A DNA stretch of 64,000 nucleotides from RGIG1902 sp034926865 (GCA_034926865.1 JAYFQP010000009.1:1-64000), one strand, 5' to 3'; shown: positions 7,695-16,017, numbered from the stretch's first letter. Numbers and translations: made by a program. The notes: generated from the letters alone by a model not told the origin.

Positions 7695-9125
7695 TTACTT
7701 GATGGGCTGGGGCTTAATTCCCTTGGGTATCGGGCAGATATAGCCATTGGGGCCTACTCTGTCAGCATGCTCGGCTTTGGCAGCCACAAGCAGCTCGGGA
7801 TTTTCGATAAGGTCAATGGCTGTTGCGGCCATTACTTCGCCTGCGTAGAGCATGCCTTTTTTGGTCATAGAAGACTTGCCCTGAGCAACTATCTGCCACG
7901 AATGGCCCGGGGTATCCGAAGCCCATGTAGATGTATTGATCTGGGCTGTCGGGCAAACCCAGCTTACATCGCCGACATCGGTAGAGCCGCCCATGGCTTT
8001 GCCTGAGGGGAAGTAAGGCATGATGAACTGATTGATCGGCTGTCCCTGATGTGCTTTGAGGAATTTGACGACTTCGGGCCCGCCCTCAGAGTATCTTTCT
8101 GCAAGATCAAGGAAAGCGGGGGCAGATTTTTTGTAAATGGCGGCAAGATTTATTTCTTCCTCGGTATATTCAGGCATAGGAACTTTATTGAGATTCTCAT
8201 AAAGCGCTTTTTCAAGCACTACGTTATTAACTACATTGGAGCACGCCTTTATAAACTCATATTCCATGCGCGTATGTGTCATCAGCGCGGCTCCCTTGGC
8301 AATGTCGATAACCCACTCATATATCTCCTGGGCCTGCTTGTTCTTGGGGGCGCGGCAGAGATAAAGAACTTCGGCAACAGGCTGTACTACATTGGGGGAA
8401 AGCCCTCCTGCGTTGGTGATAGCATAGTGTACTCTTGCTTCCGGGATAATATGTTCACGGAGGAACTGTACGCCGACGTTGAGAAGCTCGACGGCATCCA
8501 AAGCTGATCTTCCGTTATGAGGGTCGCCGGCAGCATGGGCGCTGACGCCGTAGAATTTGAATTTGACCTGTATATTGGCAAGCGAGCTTGTGTTGGAAGC
8601 TCCGTTTTGTGTGCTGGGATGCCATGTGATAGCCGCGTCAAGGCCGTTGAATACGCCTTCTCTGGCCATGAAAGCCTTGCCGGAGCCGCCTTCTTCACCG
8701 GGGCAGCCGTAATATATAACTGTTCCGGAAGCGCCGGATTCTTTTAGATATTCCTTAACTGCTATGGCGGCGGCGAGTGAACCTACGCCAAGGAGGTTAT
8801 GGCCGCAGCCGTGACCGGGCTGGCCTTCCTTATACCATTCCTTCTGCGTGGCTCCTGCAACCTGACTGAGGCCAAAAAGGGCATCGTACTCGCCAAGAAG
8901 GCCGATAACAGGCTTGCCGCTCCCGAATGTTCCCGAAAAGGCGGTTTCTACGTCTCCAATACCCTTTTCGACTTTAAAGCCTTCGGCCTCAAGAACTGAA
9001 CAGAGCTCTTCCATGGATTTGTGCTCGACAAATGCTGTTTCGGCATACTCCCAAATGTTATCGCTTGCCTTTGTCAGCATACCGGCCTTGGAATTGATGC
9101 ACTCAACGATTTTTTCGATGCTCAT
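7695..9125 (-). CDS. M20 family amidohydrolase, AbgB-like
   Basis: Metal-dependent amidohydrolase of the M20 peptidase family, closest in pattern and length (476 residues) to the p-aminobenzoyl-glutamate hydrolase subunit AbgB. Visible metal-site motifs are GEYDAL (about residue 78), GHGCGHN (104-110, Cys107 and His109), PGEEGGSGK (143-151) and WHP (169-171). A dimerisation insert starts around FYGVSAHAAGDPHNGRSALD. It stands alone between a terminator and its own promoter. Substrate is not determinable from sequence; an acyl- or aroyl-amino acid is likely. Confidence 0.9.
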   Translation of the reverse strand: MSIEKIVECINSKAGMLTKASDNIWEYAETAFVEHKSMEELCSVLEAEGFKVEKGIGDVETAFSGTFGSGKPVIGLLGEYDALFGLSQVAGATQKEWYKEGQPGHGCGHNLLGVGSLAAAIAVKEYLKESGASGTVIYYGCPGEEGGSGKAFMAREGVFNGLDAAITWHPSTQNGASNTSSLANIQVKFKFYGVSAHAAGDPHNGRSALDAVELLNVGVQFLREHIIPEARVHYAITNAGGLSPNVVQPVAEVLYLCRAPKNKQAQEIYEWVIDIAKGAALMTHTRMEYEFIKACSNVVNNVVLEKALYENLNKVPMPEYTEEEINLAAIYKKSAPAFLDLAERYSEGGPEVVKFLKAHQGQPINQFIMPYFPSGKAMGGSTDVGDVSWVCPTAQINTSTWASDTPGHSWQIVAQGKSSMTKKGMLYAGEVMAATAIDLIENPELLVAAKAEHADRVGPNGYICPIPKGIKPQPIK

Positions 9126-9218
9126 TCATTTATCATCCTTTTCAAATTAATTTTGATCTTCTTTTTAGCCTGGCAAAATAATTCTTTCAGAATAATTTCT
9201 ATGTTTCAAAACATATAA

Positions 9219-9247
9219 ATTATACCACTATACCAAGTTATCGTAAA
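9219..9247 (-). promoter_or_regulatory. Promoter for M20 amidohydrolase
   Basis: On the minus strand TTTACG (9247-9242) and TATAAT (9224-9219) are 17 bases apart, with TGG directly before the -10 box (extended -10). About 90 bases of AT-rich leader follow before the gene. Confidence 0.7.
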
Positions 9248-9306
9248 GGTAAAACCATATAAAGAGGGAGCTAAAAAACTTTTGTTATATCTGTTCAAAT
9301 AACCGG

Positions 9307-9336
9307 TTGACACAGCAGCACTTATTCAAGTATAAT
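9307..9336 (+). promoter_or_regulatory. Consensus promoter for tRNA-Pro
   Basis: TTGACA (9307-9312) and TATAAT (9331-9336), both perfect, are separated by 18 bases and placed about 20 bases before the tRNA 5' end. Confidence 0.9.
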
Positions 9337-9356
9337 ATACTGGCAACAAAAAATAA

Positions 9357-9432
9357 CGGGGTGTAGCTCAGCTGGTAGAGCGCTTGGTTCGGGACCAAGA
9401 GGCCGTGTGTTCAAGTCACATCACTCCGACCA
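9357..9432 (+). tRNA. tRNA-Pro (anticodon CGG)
   Basis: The 76-base cloverleaf has a 7-bp acceptor stem (CGGGGTG with CACTCCG, one G-T pair), an anticodon stem CTTGG/CCAAG around loop TTCGGGA (anticodon CGG, reading CCG), and a T-arm GTGTG-TTCAAGT-CACAT. The CCA end is encoded (9430-9432). It has its own promoter and its 3' end is immediately part of a long inverted repeat. Confidence 0.96.
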
Positions 9433-9479
9433 TAGTAAAAGGCCATCGGCTTTTAGGCCGATGGCCTTTTACTATGGTC
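9428..9479. terminator. Long terminator overlapping tRNA 3' end
   Basis: A 23-base arm (9428-9450) is perfectly complementary to 9457-9479 with loop TTTTAG. The inner part, GGCCATCGGC to GCCGATGGCC flanked by AAAA and TTTT, is a classical bidirectional terminator. The outer part includes the last five bases of the tRNA (GACCA), which are mirrored as TGGTC at 9475-9479. Confidence 0.9.
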
Positions 9480-9571
9480 ATATGGGTTTGCAGAGCCGTA
9501 AATTTTATAAAAATACAGAAATATTTCGTAATGTCTGTGCTGCATTTTAAGTCGGTACAGAAATTTCTTGA

Positions 9572-10132
9572 TCAGTCTTTATCCGTTTTTTCCTCTCCGG
9601 CTTGCTGCATAGCGGCAAGAATCTGTTTAATCTCGGCTATCTCGGCTTCCATCCGATGCAGATGCGTATGCATATCGTCTGTTTCTTGCTCTGCCTTATA
9701 ATTTATGGCGAAGTCAATAATCGCTTCATGCTTATCACGGGCGGCCTGCCTGTTCTGACTCATCATAATAAGGGGCGCCTGAAATGCCGCAATAAATGAT
9801 AATATCAGATTGAGAAGAATAAACGGTTTTGAATCAAAATGTAAAAAAGTAAAGGGCAATATGTTAATCAGAATCCAAAAAAACAAGAACAGACTGAAGA
9901 TAATGATAAAGGTCCAACTTCCACCGAAAGCTGCAACTTTATCCGCTATGCGATCGGACAATTTAGTGTTTGTTTCATATTCCTCATCAAGCCGCAAGCT
10001 TACTTTTTTTTCATAGTTTTTCACCAGTTTGTCAATGCGCGAGAGTTTTTCATTATTAAGTTCCAACCCAAATCCATGTATTTTTGAAGCGTTTTGGGTA
10101 TTTCTTTTTTCGGATTCTCTATTTGAGACCAT
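9572..10132 (-). CDS. DUF1003 membrane protein
   Basis: 186 residues. An N-terminal soluble part is followed by GGSWTFIIIFSLFLFFWILI and a second hydrophobic segment FILLNLILSFIAAFQAPLIM, then the hallmark MSQNRQAARDK. These two membrane helices and the SQNRQ motif define DUF1003. The C-terminus is a long amphipathic helix (THLHRMEAEIAEIKQILAAM). Its function is unknown; related proteins are annotated as putative cyclic-nucleotide or small-molecule channels without proof. It converges on the tRNA terminator. Confidence 0.9.
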   Translation of the reverse strand: MVSNRESEKRNTQNASKIHGFGLELNNEKLSRIDKLVKNYEKKVSLRLDEEYETNTKLSDRIADKVAAFGGSWTFIIIFSLFLFFWILINILPFTFLHFDSKPFILLNLILSFIAAFQAPLIMMSQNRQAARDKHEAIIDFAINYKAEQETDDMHTHLHRMEAEIAEIKQILAAMQQAGEEKTDKD

Positions 10133-10218
10133 AAAATCACCCTCCAGTAATCGAGTTTCAGAGATTTACATATCAGTGTCAATATAACAGCATGCAAACG
10201 TGTTGTCAATCTGGTGTA

Positions 10219-10288
10219 AATACTGTTTGCCGACTACATCTAACATTGATATTACTGGATTTCTCCAAGTCCTATAATTTCACTCCGG
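10219..10288 (+). repeat. Intergenic repeat, copy A
   Basis: About 70 bases shared with copies at 12745-12816 and 13424-13471. Common blocks are AATACTG-Y-YTG-M-CGAYT at the 5' end, TTGAT and ACTGGATTT in the middle, and TAAT-Y-TCACTCCGG at the 3' end. Copy A lies between the divergent DUF1003 and amidase genes and directly precedes a hairpin with a T-run. No + strand gene ends just before it, so here the unit is not simply a gene's 3' end. Confidence 0.7.
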
Positions 10289-10291
10289 CCC

Positions 10292-10330
10292 AAAAGACAT
10301 ATCTTCCACCAAGAGGAAGATATGTCTTTT
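10292..10330 (+). terminator. Hairpin after repeat copy A
   Basis: AAAAGACATATCTTCC (10292-10307) pairs perfectly over 16 bp with 10315-10330, loop ACCAAGA, ending in TTTTC. The core AAGACATATCTTCC also occurs in the hairpin at 19918-19952. No gene on the + strand ends upstream of it apart from the tRNA, so any transcript it terminates is unknown. Confidence 0.75.
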
Positions 10331-10381
10331 CTTTATGCATAAAACATGGTATTATTGTCATAAGGGTTGTTACATCCGCTT

Positions 10382-10410
10382 TTGACAGGGGATCAAATGT
10401 GGATTATTTT
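10382..10410 (+). promoter_or_regulatory. Candidate promoter for amidase gene
   Basis: TTGACA (10382-10387) and TATTTT (10405-10410) are 17 bases apart, about 25 bases before the start codon. The -10 box matches only four of six positions. Confidence 0.5.
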
Positions 10411-10435
10411 ATAAATAACTTGAGGTAATAATAAT

Positions 10436-11368
10436 TTGAAAATAGCGGTTATTCAGTTAAATGCCGATTTTGCAGACGTAAAATCAAATTTGATCAAATC
10501 AGAAAATTTCATCAGGCAGGCAGTGCTGGCAGGTGCTGAGCTCGTTTTATTGCCTGAGTTTTTCACATCAGCTATCGGATTTTCGGAACAAATGCTTGAT
10601 GTTGCCATACAAAATAAAAAAGTGCCGGGATTGTTAACACAATGGGCGGCTGAATATAAAGTGATTATAGGCGGCTCATATATTTCTTTTGATGGAGAAG
10701 ATGCATTCAATTTATTTCAACTTGTTTTTCCGAACGGAGAAATATTTGAACATAAAAAAGACATTCCGACACAGTTCGAAAACTGTTATTATACAAACGG
10801 CGATGAAAATAATGTGCTGGTTACACCGATTGGAAACCTCGGAGTTGCCTTGTGCTGGGAAATGATACGGTATGATACCTTAAAGCGAATGACCGGTAAG
10901 GTTGACCTTGTGTTGTCCGGTTCCTGCTGGTGGGATTTGCCGTTAGATGCCCGACCGGAAAGAGAACCACTGAGGCAGTATAATCAAAGCCTTGCACGTG
11001 AGACGCCCGTCACATTTGCGAAATTGTTAGGTGCTCCAGTCGTCCACGCAAACCATTGCGGAAGAGTGACAGCGTCAAATTTCTCTGATGCTGATAAAAT
11101 GCAAACAAGACAATTTGTAGGTGCGGCGCAAATCGTAAATAGGAACGGCCATGTGCTTGCAAGAAAAGATTTTTCCAAAGGCGAAGGCTTTGTCATTTCG
11201 GACGTCTTATGGGATGCCACCAGTCTAAACAGAACGAATACTTTTCTTTCTGAATATTGGATTCCCGACTTGCCCGATTCTTATCTGAATGCATGGGAAT
11301 CAGTTAATTCCCAAGGAAAGCATTATTATGAAACTGTTACATTGCCCTATTATAAAAACCACATATAA
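10436..11368 (+). CDS. Carbon-nitrogen hydrolase (nitrilase fold)
   Basis: 310-residue amidase of the nitrilase superfamily. The catalytic triad is visible: Glu41 in LLPEFF, Lys107/108 in EHKKDIP, and Cys140 in GVALCWEM. The start is TTG at 10436 with GAGGT upstream. The substrate cannot be read from sequence. It forms a single-gene unit between repeat copy A and a strong terminator. The region is visibly more AT-rich than the core genes, which fits acquisition. Confidence 0.88.
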   Translation: MKIAVIQLNADFADVKSNLIKSENFIRQAVLAGAELVLLPEFFTSAIGFSEQMLDVAIQNKKVPGLLTQWAAEYKVIIGGSYISFDGEDAFNLFQLVFPNGEIFEHKKDIPTQFENCYYTNGDENNVLVTPIGNLGVALCWEMIRYDTLKRMTGKVDLVLSGSCWWDLPLDARPEREPLRQYNQSLARETPVTFAKLLGAPVVHANHCGRVTASNFSDADKMQTRQFVGAAQIVNRNGHVLARKDFSKGEGFVISDVLWDATSLNRTNTFLSEYWIPDLPDSYLNAWESVNSQGKHYYETVTLPYYKNHI

Positions 11369-11438
11369 TGAGCGAAAAACGGTTTCTAGGAAACAAACGT
11401 CAGTTAAATCTTTTTCACTTTATAACTCCATTAAAAAA

Positions 11439-11466
11439 ACTGCCGATATAAATCGGCAGTTTTTTG
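11439..11466 (+). terminator. Terminator after amidase gene
   Basis: ACTGCCGAT (11439-11447) and ATCGGCAGT (11452-11460) form a perfect 9-bp stem with loop ATAA, flanked by an A-run and TTTTTT. Confidence 0.92.
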
Positions 11467-11535
11467 TTTTGCCTGTATTCACGTGGATTCTCAATTTTGT
11501 ATAAATCTTACAGCTACACTTGAAAGAAAAAAAGA

Positions 11536-11564
11536 GTGACAGGGATTATTTTGTCTGATATAAT
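11536..11564 (+). promoter_or_regulatory. Promoter for nitronate monooxygenase gene
   Basis: GTGACA (11536-11541) and TATAAT (11559-11564) with 17-base spacing, about 65 bases before the start codon. Confidence 0.7.
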
Positions 11565-11629
11565 TAGATAATATAAATATTAGTGATTAAAAGTATTTGA
11601 GATTATTTATTTGAAAAAGAGGTTAAAAC

Positions 11630-12709
11630 ATGAATATTCCCAAGCTAAATATCGGCGGTTTATTGGCGGAAATTCCAATTATACAAGGCGGGATGGGGAT
11701 TGGCGTTTCCGGCCCGAAACTGGCGGCGGCTGTTGCAAACGAAGGCGGCGTAGGGGTAGTCGCTGGGGTTAATATAGGATATAATGAACCTGATTTTAAG
11801 ACTAACACATTGGCAGCTAATTTGCGCGCTTTAAAAAATCAGATTAAGAAAGCCAGGCAGTTGGCGCCAAAAGGGATTATTGGAATCAACCTGATGGTTG
11901 CAATGAATCATTATATAGAAATGGCCCAAGCCGCAGTGCATGAAGGTATAGATTTAATCATCTCAGGAGCGGGATTGCCGACCAATCTTCCTGAAGCTGT
12001 GCAGGGCTCCGAAACGCGTATTGCACCCATTGTATCTTCCGGCAAGGCCGCGAAAATCATCTTGCAATACTGGGATAAGCATTATGGCAGGATGGCGGAT
12101 ATGGTGGTTGTCGAAGGGCCTGAAGCCGGCGGTCATCTTGGTTTCTCACATGAAGTATTGAGCGATCAAAATAGGCCATCCGTAATTGAGATTGTCAAAG
12201 AAGTTATTGAAGCCGTTAAGCCGTTTGCGGAAAAGTATAAGAAAAATATACCGGTTATAGCAGCCGGCGGAATATATACCGGAGCAGATATTGCAGATTG
12301 CCTGAAGGCAGGAGCATCAGGAGTTCAAATGGCAACGCGCTTTGTGGCAACTGATGAATGCGATGCAGATATCAGATTTAAAGAAAAATATGTAGCGGCT
12401 AAAAAAGATGACATTGTTATCATAAAGAGTCCGGTGGGTATGCCCGGGAGAGCGTTAAATAATAAGTTCATCAAGGAGATGGATGAATACGGAAATAAAA
12501 TAGACGGTTGTTTTCAGTGCTTACAGGGATGCAATCCCAAGGTTGCGCCATATTGCATATCAACTGCCCTGATTAACGCGGTAACAGGCAACACTGATGA
12601 CGGATTGGTTTTTGTCGGCAGCAATGCTTATAAAATAGATAAAATCGTATCCGTTAAAAGCTTGATTGAAGAATTAATAAATGAAACATCTCTGGCGCTG
12701 AATCAATAA
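11630..12709 (+). CDS. Nitronate monooxygenase / FabK-like flavoprotein
   Basis: TIM-barrel FMN enzyme of the 2-nitropropane dioxygenase family, 359 residues. PIIQGGMGIGVSGPKLA at the N-terminus, EGPEAGGHLGF in the middle and PVIAAGGIYTGADIADCL for the FMN phosphate site are family motifs. The same family includes enoyl-ACP reductase II (FabK), and sequence alone does not separate the two well. It has a Cys-rich C-terminal stretch (CFQCLQGCNPKVAPYC), seen in many clostridial members. AGAGG lies 8 bases before ATG. It stands alone and not near fatty-acid genes, which slightly favours nitronate oxidation. Confidence 0.87.
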   Translation: MNIPKLNIGGLLAEIPIIQGGMGIGVSGPKLAAAVANEGGVGVVAGVNIGYNEPDFKTNTLAANLRALKNQIKKARQLAPKGIIGINLMVAMNHYIEMAQAAVHEGIDLIISGAGLPTNLPEAVQGSETRIAPIVSSGKAAKIILQYWDKHYGRMADMVVVEGPEAGGHLGFSHEVLSDQNRPSVIEIVKEVIEAVKPFAEKYKKNIPVIAAGGIYTGADIADCLKAGASGVQMATRFVATDECDADIRFKEKYVAAKKDDIVIIKSPVGMPGRALNNKFIKEMDEYGNKIDGCFQCLQGCNPKVAPYCISTALINAVTGNTDDGLVFVGSNAYKIDKIVSVKSLIEELINETSLALNQ

Positions 12710-12744
12710 AGCTGCGTTGGTTCAGTGTATCGGTTGGTTTTATA

Positions 12745-12816
12745 AATACTGCTTGCCGATTGCCTTGAAACCCTTGATTTTACTGGATTTATCCAAGCAC
12801 TGTAATCTCACTCCGG
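12745..12816 (+). repeat. Intergenic repeat, copy B
   Basis: The best-preserved copy of the repeat also seen at 10219 and 13424. It contains AATACTGCTTGCCGATT at its 5' end, the small hairpin TGGATTTATCCA, and TGTAATCTCACTCCGG at the 3' end. TGCTTG near its start can pair with CAAGCA at 12794-12799. It lies 35 bases after the monooxygenase stop and 8 bases before a long hairpin. Confidence 0.75.
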
Positions 12817-12823
12817 ATATATT

Positions 12824-12875
12824 AGGACGCAGGTAATGTTGGGTTTAACCCAACATTGCCTGCGTCCTGTTTTTT
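12824..12875 (+). terminator. Very long terminator after repeat copy B
   Basis: A 22-base arm (12824-12845) pairs with 12847-12868 around one central base, with a single G-T pair, then GTTTTTTT. The stem is about twice the length of a normal bacterial terminator. Confidence 0.9.
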
Positions 12876-12903
12876 TATATTTGTTTTAATGTCCCAGCCC
12901 ACG

Positions 12904-12932
12904 TTGTAATGATTTTTTATATATGCTACAAT
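12904..12932 (+). promoter_or_regulatory. Promoter for PH-domain gene
   Basis: TTGTAA (12904-12909) and TACAAT (12927-12932), spacing 17, with TGC before the -10 box (extended -10). Confidence 0.7.
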
Positions 12933-12985
12933 AAATGCGGAAAAAAAGATTTTGAATACTTTGTTATATAAGGGAGATGCATTCG

Positions 12986-13372
12986 ATGGCGGTTAATTTC
13001 AATCAGAATTCATCATGGAATCTAAAACCGATCAGCGTTGACGCAATTCGTAGTGAGGTGAATGGGCTATTAATTAATGGTGAAGAGGTAGTTTTCGCAT
13101 TTCAGACAGTACGTGATCAACTCCTGTTTACAAACAAAAGGGTTATATCTATTGATGTTCAAGGCATAACGGGTAAAAGAAAATCATTTAGTTCTATGCC
13201 ATATTCTAAAGTGCAGTATTTTTCTGTCCAAACGCCTGGCTTTGTTGAGCTTATTCCTGACTCAGAATTATTTCTTATGTTTTCTAGCGGGTTTACGGCA
13301 AAGTTTGAATTTAAGGGTAATGTTGATATTGGTAAAATTGGTAGAATGATTTCCGAGTATGTCCTTGCCTGA
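12986..13372 (+). CDS. Bacterial PH-domain protein (YvbH-type)
   Basis: The protein (128 residues) is essentially one pleckstrin-homology-like domain. NGLLINGEEVVFAFQTVRDQ followed by LLFTNKRVISIDVQGITGKR is the classic bacterial PH pattern, and a C-terminal helix closes the barrel. The first ATG (12977) touches the AGGGAG ribosome site, so the second ATG at 12986, 9 bases downstream of that site, is the likely start. Related proteins are small cytosolic proteins of unknown role. It is a single-gene unit between repeat copies B and C. Confidence 0.8.
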   Translation: MAVNFNQNSSWNLKPISVDAIRSEVNGLLINGEEVVFAFQTVRDQLLFTNKRVISIDVQGITGKRKSFSSMPYSKVQYFSVQTPGFVELIPDSELFLMFSSGFTAKFEFKGNVDIGKIGRMISEYVLA

Positions 13373-13423
13373 GAACTGAAGACAATAATACATCTTTTGA
13401 AGCGTTTTTATGAAAAGTTAGGG

Positions 13424-13471
13424 AATACTGCCTGACGATTATCTTGATTCTTGGATTTAATTTCACACCGG
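13424..13471 (+). repeat. Intergenic repeat, copy C (shortened)
   Basis: Starts AATACTGCCTGACGATT like copies A and B and ends TTTCACACCGG, but lacks about 24 internal bases. It lies 50 bases after the PH-gene stop and 9 bases before the next hairpin. Confidence 0.55.
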
Positions 13472-13480
13472 CTATATTTA

Positions 13481-13526
13481 AAAGCTCCTGAAACCCTTTA
13501 AGACGGGGTCTCAGGAGCCTTTTTTA
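13481..13526 (+). terminator. Terminator after PH-domain gene
   Basis: GCTCCTGAAACCC (13484-13496) pairs with GGGTCTCAGGAGC (13506-13518) with one mismatch, then CTTTTTT. Confidence 0.85.
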
Positions 13527-13654
13527 CCTCGAAAACAAGCGGAAGTGCAACTCATATAAATTGGGATGCTCTCCTATTGCAGACCGTGTTGCAGACTTAG
13601 CGCATTTAGAGAGCTGTAAACAGTATTGCGCAATGCTCTGTCAGAAGCCTGGCT

Positions 13655-14863
13655 TTAGGCATTAAAAACGTATTTGTCCAGCCTTTCAAAGGCCTCTACT
13701 ACCATAGAATGAGGAAGGGCCAGATTGATGCGAATATGGCATGGGCCGTTAAACATCCTGCCATCCTGCCACAGAATACCTACTTCCTGGCCGGCGGTTT
13801 CTAATTCTTCAATGGTCTTTCCGTGGTTCTTGCACCATTCGGTGCAGTCAATATAGAGCATATATGTGCCCTGCGGCTTGGCAAGCTTGACACCCTTGAA
13901 ATGCTTAAGTATGTAATCATAGGCGTAATCTACATTCGAGTTGATAACTTGACGAAGTTCGTCTACCCATACATAACCCTCAGGCTTGTAAGCTCCAATC
14001 AGTGCGTGCATAGACAAAACATTCATTGAGTTGTAATGACACAAGGAGCTTTCTTTTTCGACACGTTCCCGCAGATATTGATTATATATAATATGGTAAG
14101 AGCCAATGAGTCCTGCCAGATTAAATGTCTTGGAGGGGGCGTAGACCGCAACTGTACGCTGGCGGGCATCTTCAGAAACACTTTGAGTTGGAACATGGTG
14201 GTATCCAGGCAGAATAATGTCTGACCAGATCTCGTCCGAAACAACATAAACGTCGTGCTTCTTGAATATCGCCATTGCTTTCTCTATTTCCCAACGTTCC
14301 CATACACGGCCCGTGGGATTATGAGGAGAGCAAAAGATGGTTGCATGGATCTTGTTTTCTACGATTTTCTTTTCCATGTCATCAAAATCCATATGATATA
14401 TATTGTTCTCATCCTGAAGAAGAGGGGTATGTACAATGTTATAGCCGTTGTTGGTAAGGCTTCCTGTAAAGCCGATGTAAGTAGGAGAATGTAAAAGTAC
14501 GTTATCACCCTTGGAACACAGCACATTAAGAGCAGAAATTACACCGCCCAAAACGCCGTTTTCATACCCAATATGTTCTTTGCGCAAATCGGTTACGCCG
14601 TTGCGTTTTTTTTGCCACTCAATGATTGAGCTGTAGTATTCATCCCGCGGTGCAAAATAGCCGAAGGCGGGGTGATTGGCACGTGAAATAATTGCCTCCT
14701 GGACGGTAGGCACTGTGGCAAAATTCATGTCCGCAACCCACATTGGGATTTTGGAAAAGCCCTCCTTCACAGTCGGGAAGTGGATAAGTTCAATGGTTTC
14801 AGGATCTACTGCAATAGCATCTTTGCCGTGTCGATCCATAATAGTTGTGAAATCATACTTCAT
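13655..14863 (-). CDS. PLP-dependent C-S lyase/aminotransferase, MalY/PatB type
   Basis: Fold-type I pyridoxal-phosphate enzyme of 402 residues. The N-terminus MKYDFTTIMDRHGKDAIAVD and PMWVADMNFATVPTVQEAI are typical of the MalY/PatB group, which cleaves cystathionine or cysteine S-conjugates. The cofactor lysine is in YAPSKTFNLAGL and the aspartate contacting the pyridine nitrogen in VVSDEIWSD. It is the last gene of a minus-strand run with two membrane proteins and an M19 dipeptidase, suggesting that peptides or S-conjugates are imported, cleaved and the sulfur amino acid degraded. That pathway is an inference. Confidence 0.9.
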   Translation of the reverse strand: MKYDFTTIMDRHGKDAIAVDPETIELIHFPTVKEGFSKIPMWVADMNFATVPTVQEAIISRANHPAFGYFAPRDEYYSSIIEWQKKRNGVTDLRKEHIGYENGVLGGVISALNVLCSKGDNVLLHSPTYIGFTGSLTNNGYNIVHTPLLQDENNIYHMDFDDMEKKIVENKIHATIFCSPHNPTGRVWERWEIEKAMAIFKKHDVYVVSDEIWSDIILPGYHHVPTQSVSEDARQRTVAVYAPSKTFNLAGLIGSYHIIYNQYLRERVEKESSLCHYNSMNVLSMHALIGAYKPEGYVWVDELRQVINSNVDYAYDYILKHFKGVKLAKPQGTYMLYIDCTEWCKNHGKTIEELETAGQEVGILWQDGRMFNGPCHIRINLALPHSMVVEAFERLDKYVFNA

Positions 14864-14909
14864 TATTGTATACTCACTTTCAAAGCATTAGTTTAAAGTT
14901 TATAGGGAT

Positions 14910-14980
14910 GGCTGCTCGACGGATTGCCGAGCAGCCAATCATTAACAGTAAGCCTGTAAGCATCCGAATACGGTTGCTTA
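14910..14980 (-). other. Two intercistronic hairpins
   Basis: GGCTGCTCG/CGAGCAGCC (14910-14936, 9 bp) and GTAAGCA-x-CCG/CGG-x-TGCTTAC (about 14955-14980) lie between the dipeptidase stop and the lyase start. Neither has a T-run on the minus strand. They may set relative mRNA stability of the two genes rather than stop transcription. Confidence 0.55.
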
Positions 14981-14998
14981 CTAAGAAAGGACAACTGA

Positions 14999-15985
14999 TT
15001 ATTTTACCGCATCCTGCATTACGCGCAATACGTTTTTAAACATAATTTTTTCGATTTCATCATCAGAGAATCCACCCTTATTAAGGCCTGCCACCAGTAA
15101 GTCCATATGGTCGGGGCCTTTAATCTCCAGGTCTCCTTCGATTCCATCAAAATCTGTTCCAATCCCGATAACATCAATTCCGCCGATTTGCTTTTCATGC
15201 TGGGCCATAGCGACCATGCGAGCCACAGTGCTATGAGGGTCTTTAAGGTCAGCATTCAGGAATTCCGGCCCAAAATTGATGCCCATTACGCCGCCCTTAT
15301 CAGCCAGCGCACGAATCATCGGGTCAGTCATATTGCGCTGATGAGAGCACAGCGCACGGCAGTTGGAATGAGTTGCGGCAAATGGCTTTTTCGCGATATT
15401 CACCACATCCCAAAACCCTCCATCGGACAAATGGCTTACATCTACCAGCATGCCAATATCCTGCATGTGCTTTACAGCTTCTTTTCCAAAGTCAGTCAAC
15501 CCTCTGGCCATGATTTCCGGGTCTTTTGAGTTTGGCGCGCCAAAGCAGTTTGCTGCGTTCCATGTCAGGCTCAGGGCGCGTACACCCAGCTTATAGAACC
15601 GGTCAAGATTTTCCATTTTGCCTTGTACGGCAACGCCGTCTTCCATAGAAAGGACGGCACTGAGCTTTGAAGCGGCATTGTTTTCCTTAATCTGAGATGC
15701 CGTTGTAGCCATCGCAACCATGTCTGAATGCGCGGCAATGCTTTGCTTCAGAATTGCTGCACAGCCTGCGATATATGTTTCATCAGGTATAGGCTCTCTA
15801 TTAAAAAACTTAGTATAGACCGCCTGCGGCAGCATGAAAATGGCGAAAAACTGTGCCATAGCACCGCCTTGACGCAGGCGAACAAAATCAACCGACGTTG
15901 TCGGGTGATTGTAGATATCCGCGTTTTCGCCAGTTTTCAAATAAGCGTGCATCAACGTATCGCAATGCATATCAATTGATCCCAT
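14999..15985 (-). CDS. Membrane dipeptidase, peptidase family M19
   Basis: Zinc dipeptidase of the renal dipeptidase type, 328 residues. Metal ligands are visible as HCDT near the N-terminus (residues 7-10), the bridging Glu in SMEDG, and His residues in DVSHLSD and ATHSNCRALC. C-terminal GTDFDGIEG is also conserved. There is no signal peptide, so it acts in the cytoplasm on imported dipeptides. GGAGGG precedes the ATG. It lies between two transporter-like membrane proteins and a C-S lyase on the same strand. Confidence 0.93.
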   Translation of the reverse strand: MGSIDMHCDTLMHAYLKTGENADIYNHPTTSVDFVRLRQGGAMAQFFAIFMLPQAVYTKFFNREPIPDETYIAGCAAILKQSIAAHSDMVAMATTASQIKENNAASKLSAVLSMEDGVAVQGKMENLDRFYKLGVRALSLTWNAANCFGAPNSKDPEIMARGLTDFGKEAVKHMQDIGMLVDVSHLSDGGFWDVVNIAKKPFAATHSNCRALCSHQRNMTDPMIRALADKGGVMGINFGPEFLNADLKDPHSTVARMVAMAQHEKQIGGIDVIGIGTDFDGIEGDLEIKGPDHMDLLVAGLNKGGFSDDEIEKIMFKNVLRVMQDAVK

Positions 15986-16017
15986 TCAATTTCCCTCCAT
16001 TCAAAAAACAAATATTC

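Noticed and set aside
10219..13471. Intergenic repeats as tRNA fragments (TCACTCCGG resembles the tRNA-Pro end CACTCCGACCA)
   Set aside because: Only about eight bases match and no cloverleaf or T-arm can be formed in the repeats.
9433..13526. Integron cassette array, because single genes alternate with a repeated element
   Set aside because: The repeats lack paired RYYYAAC and GTTRRRY core sites in consistent positions and no integron integrase is present.
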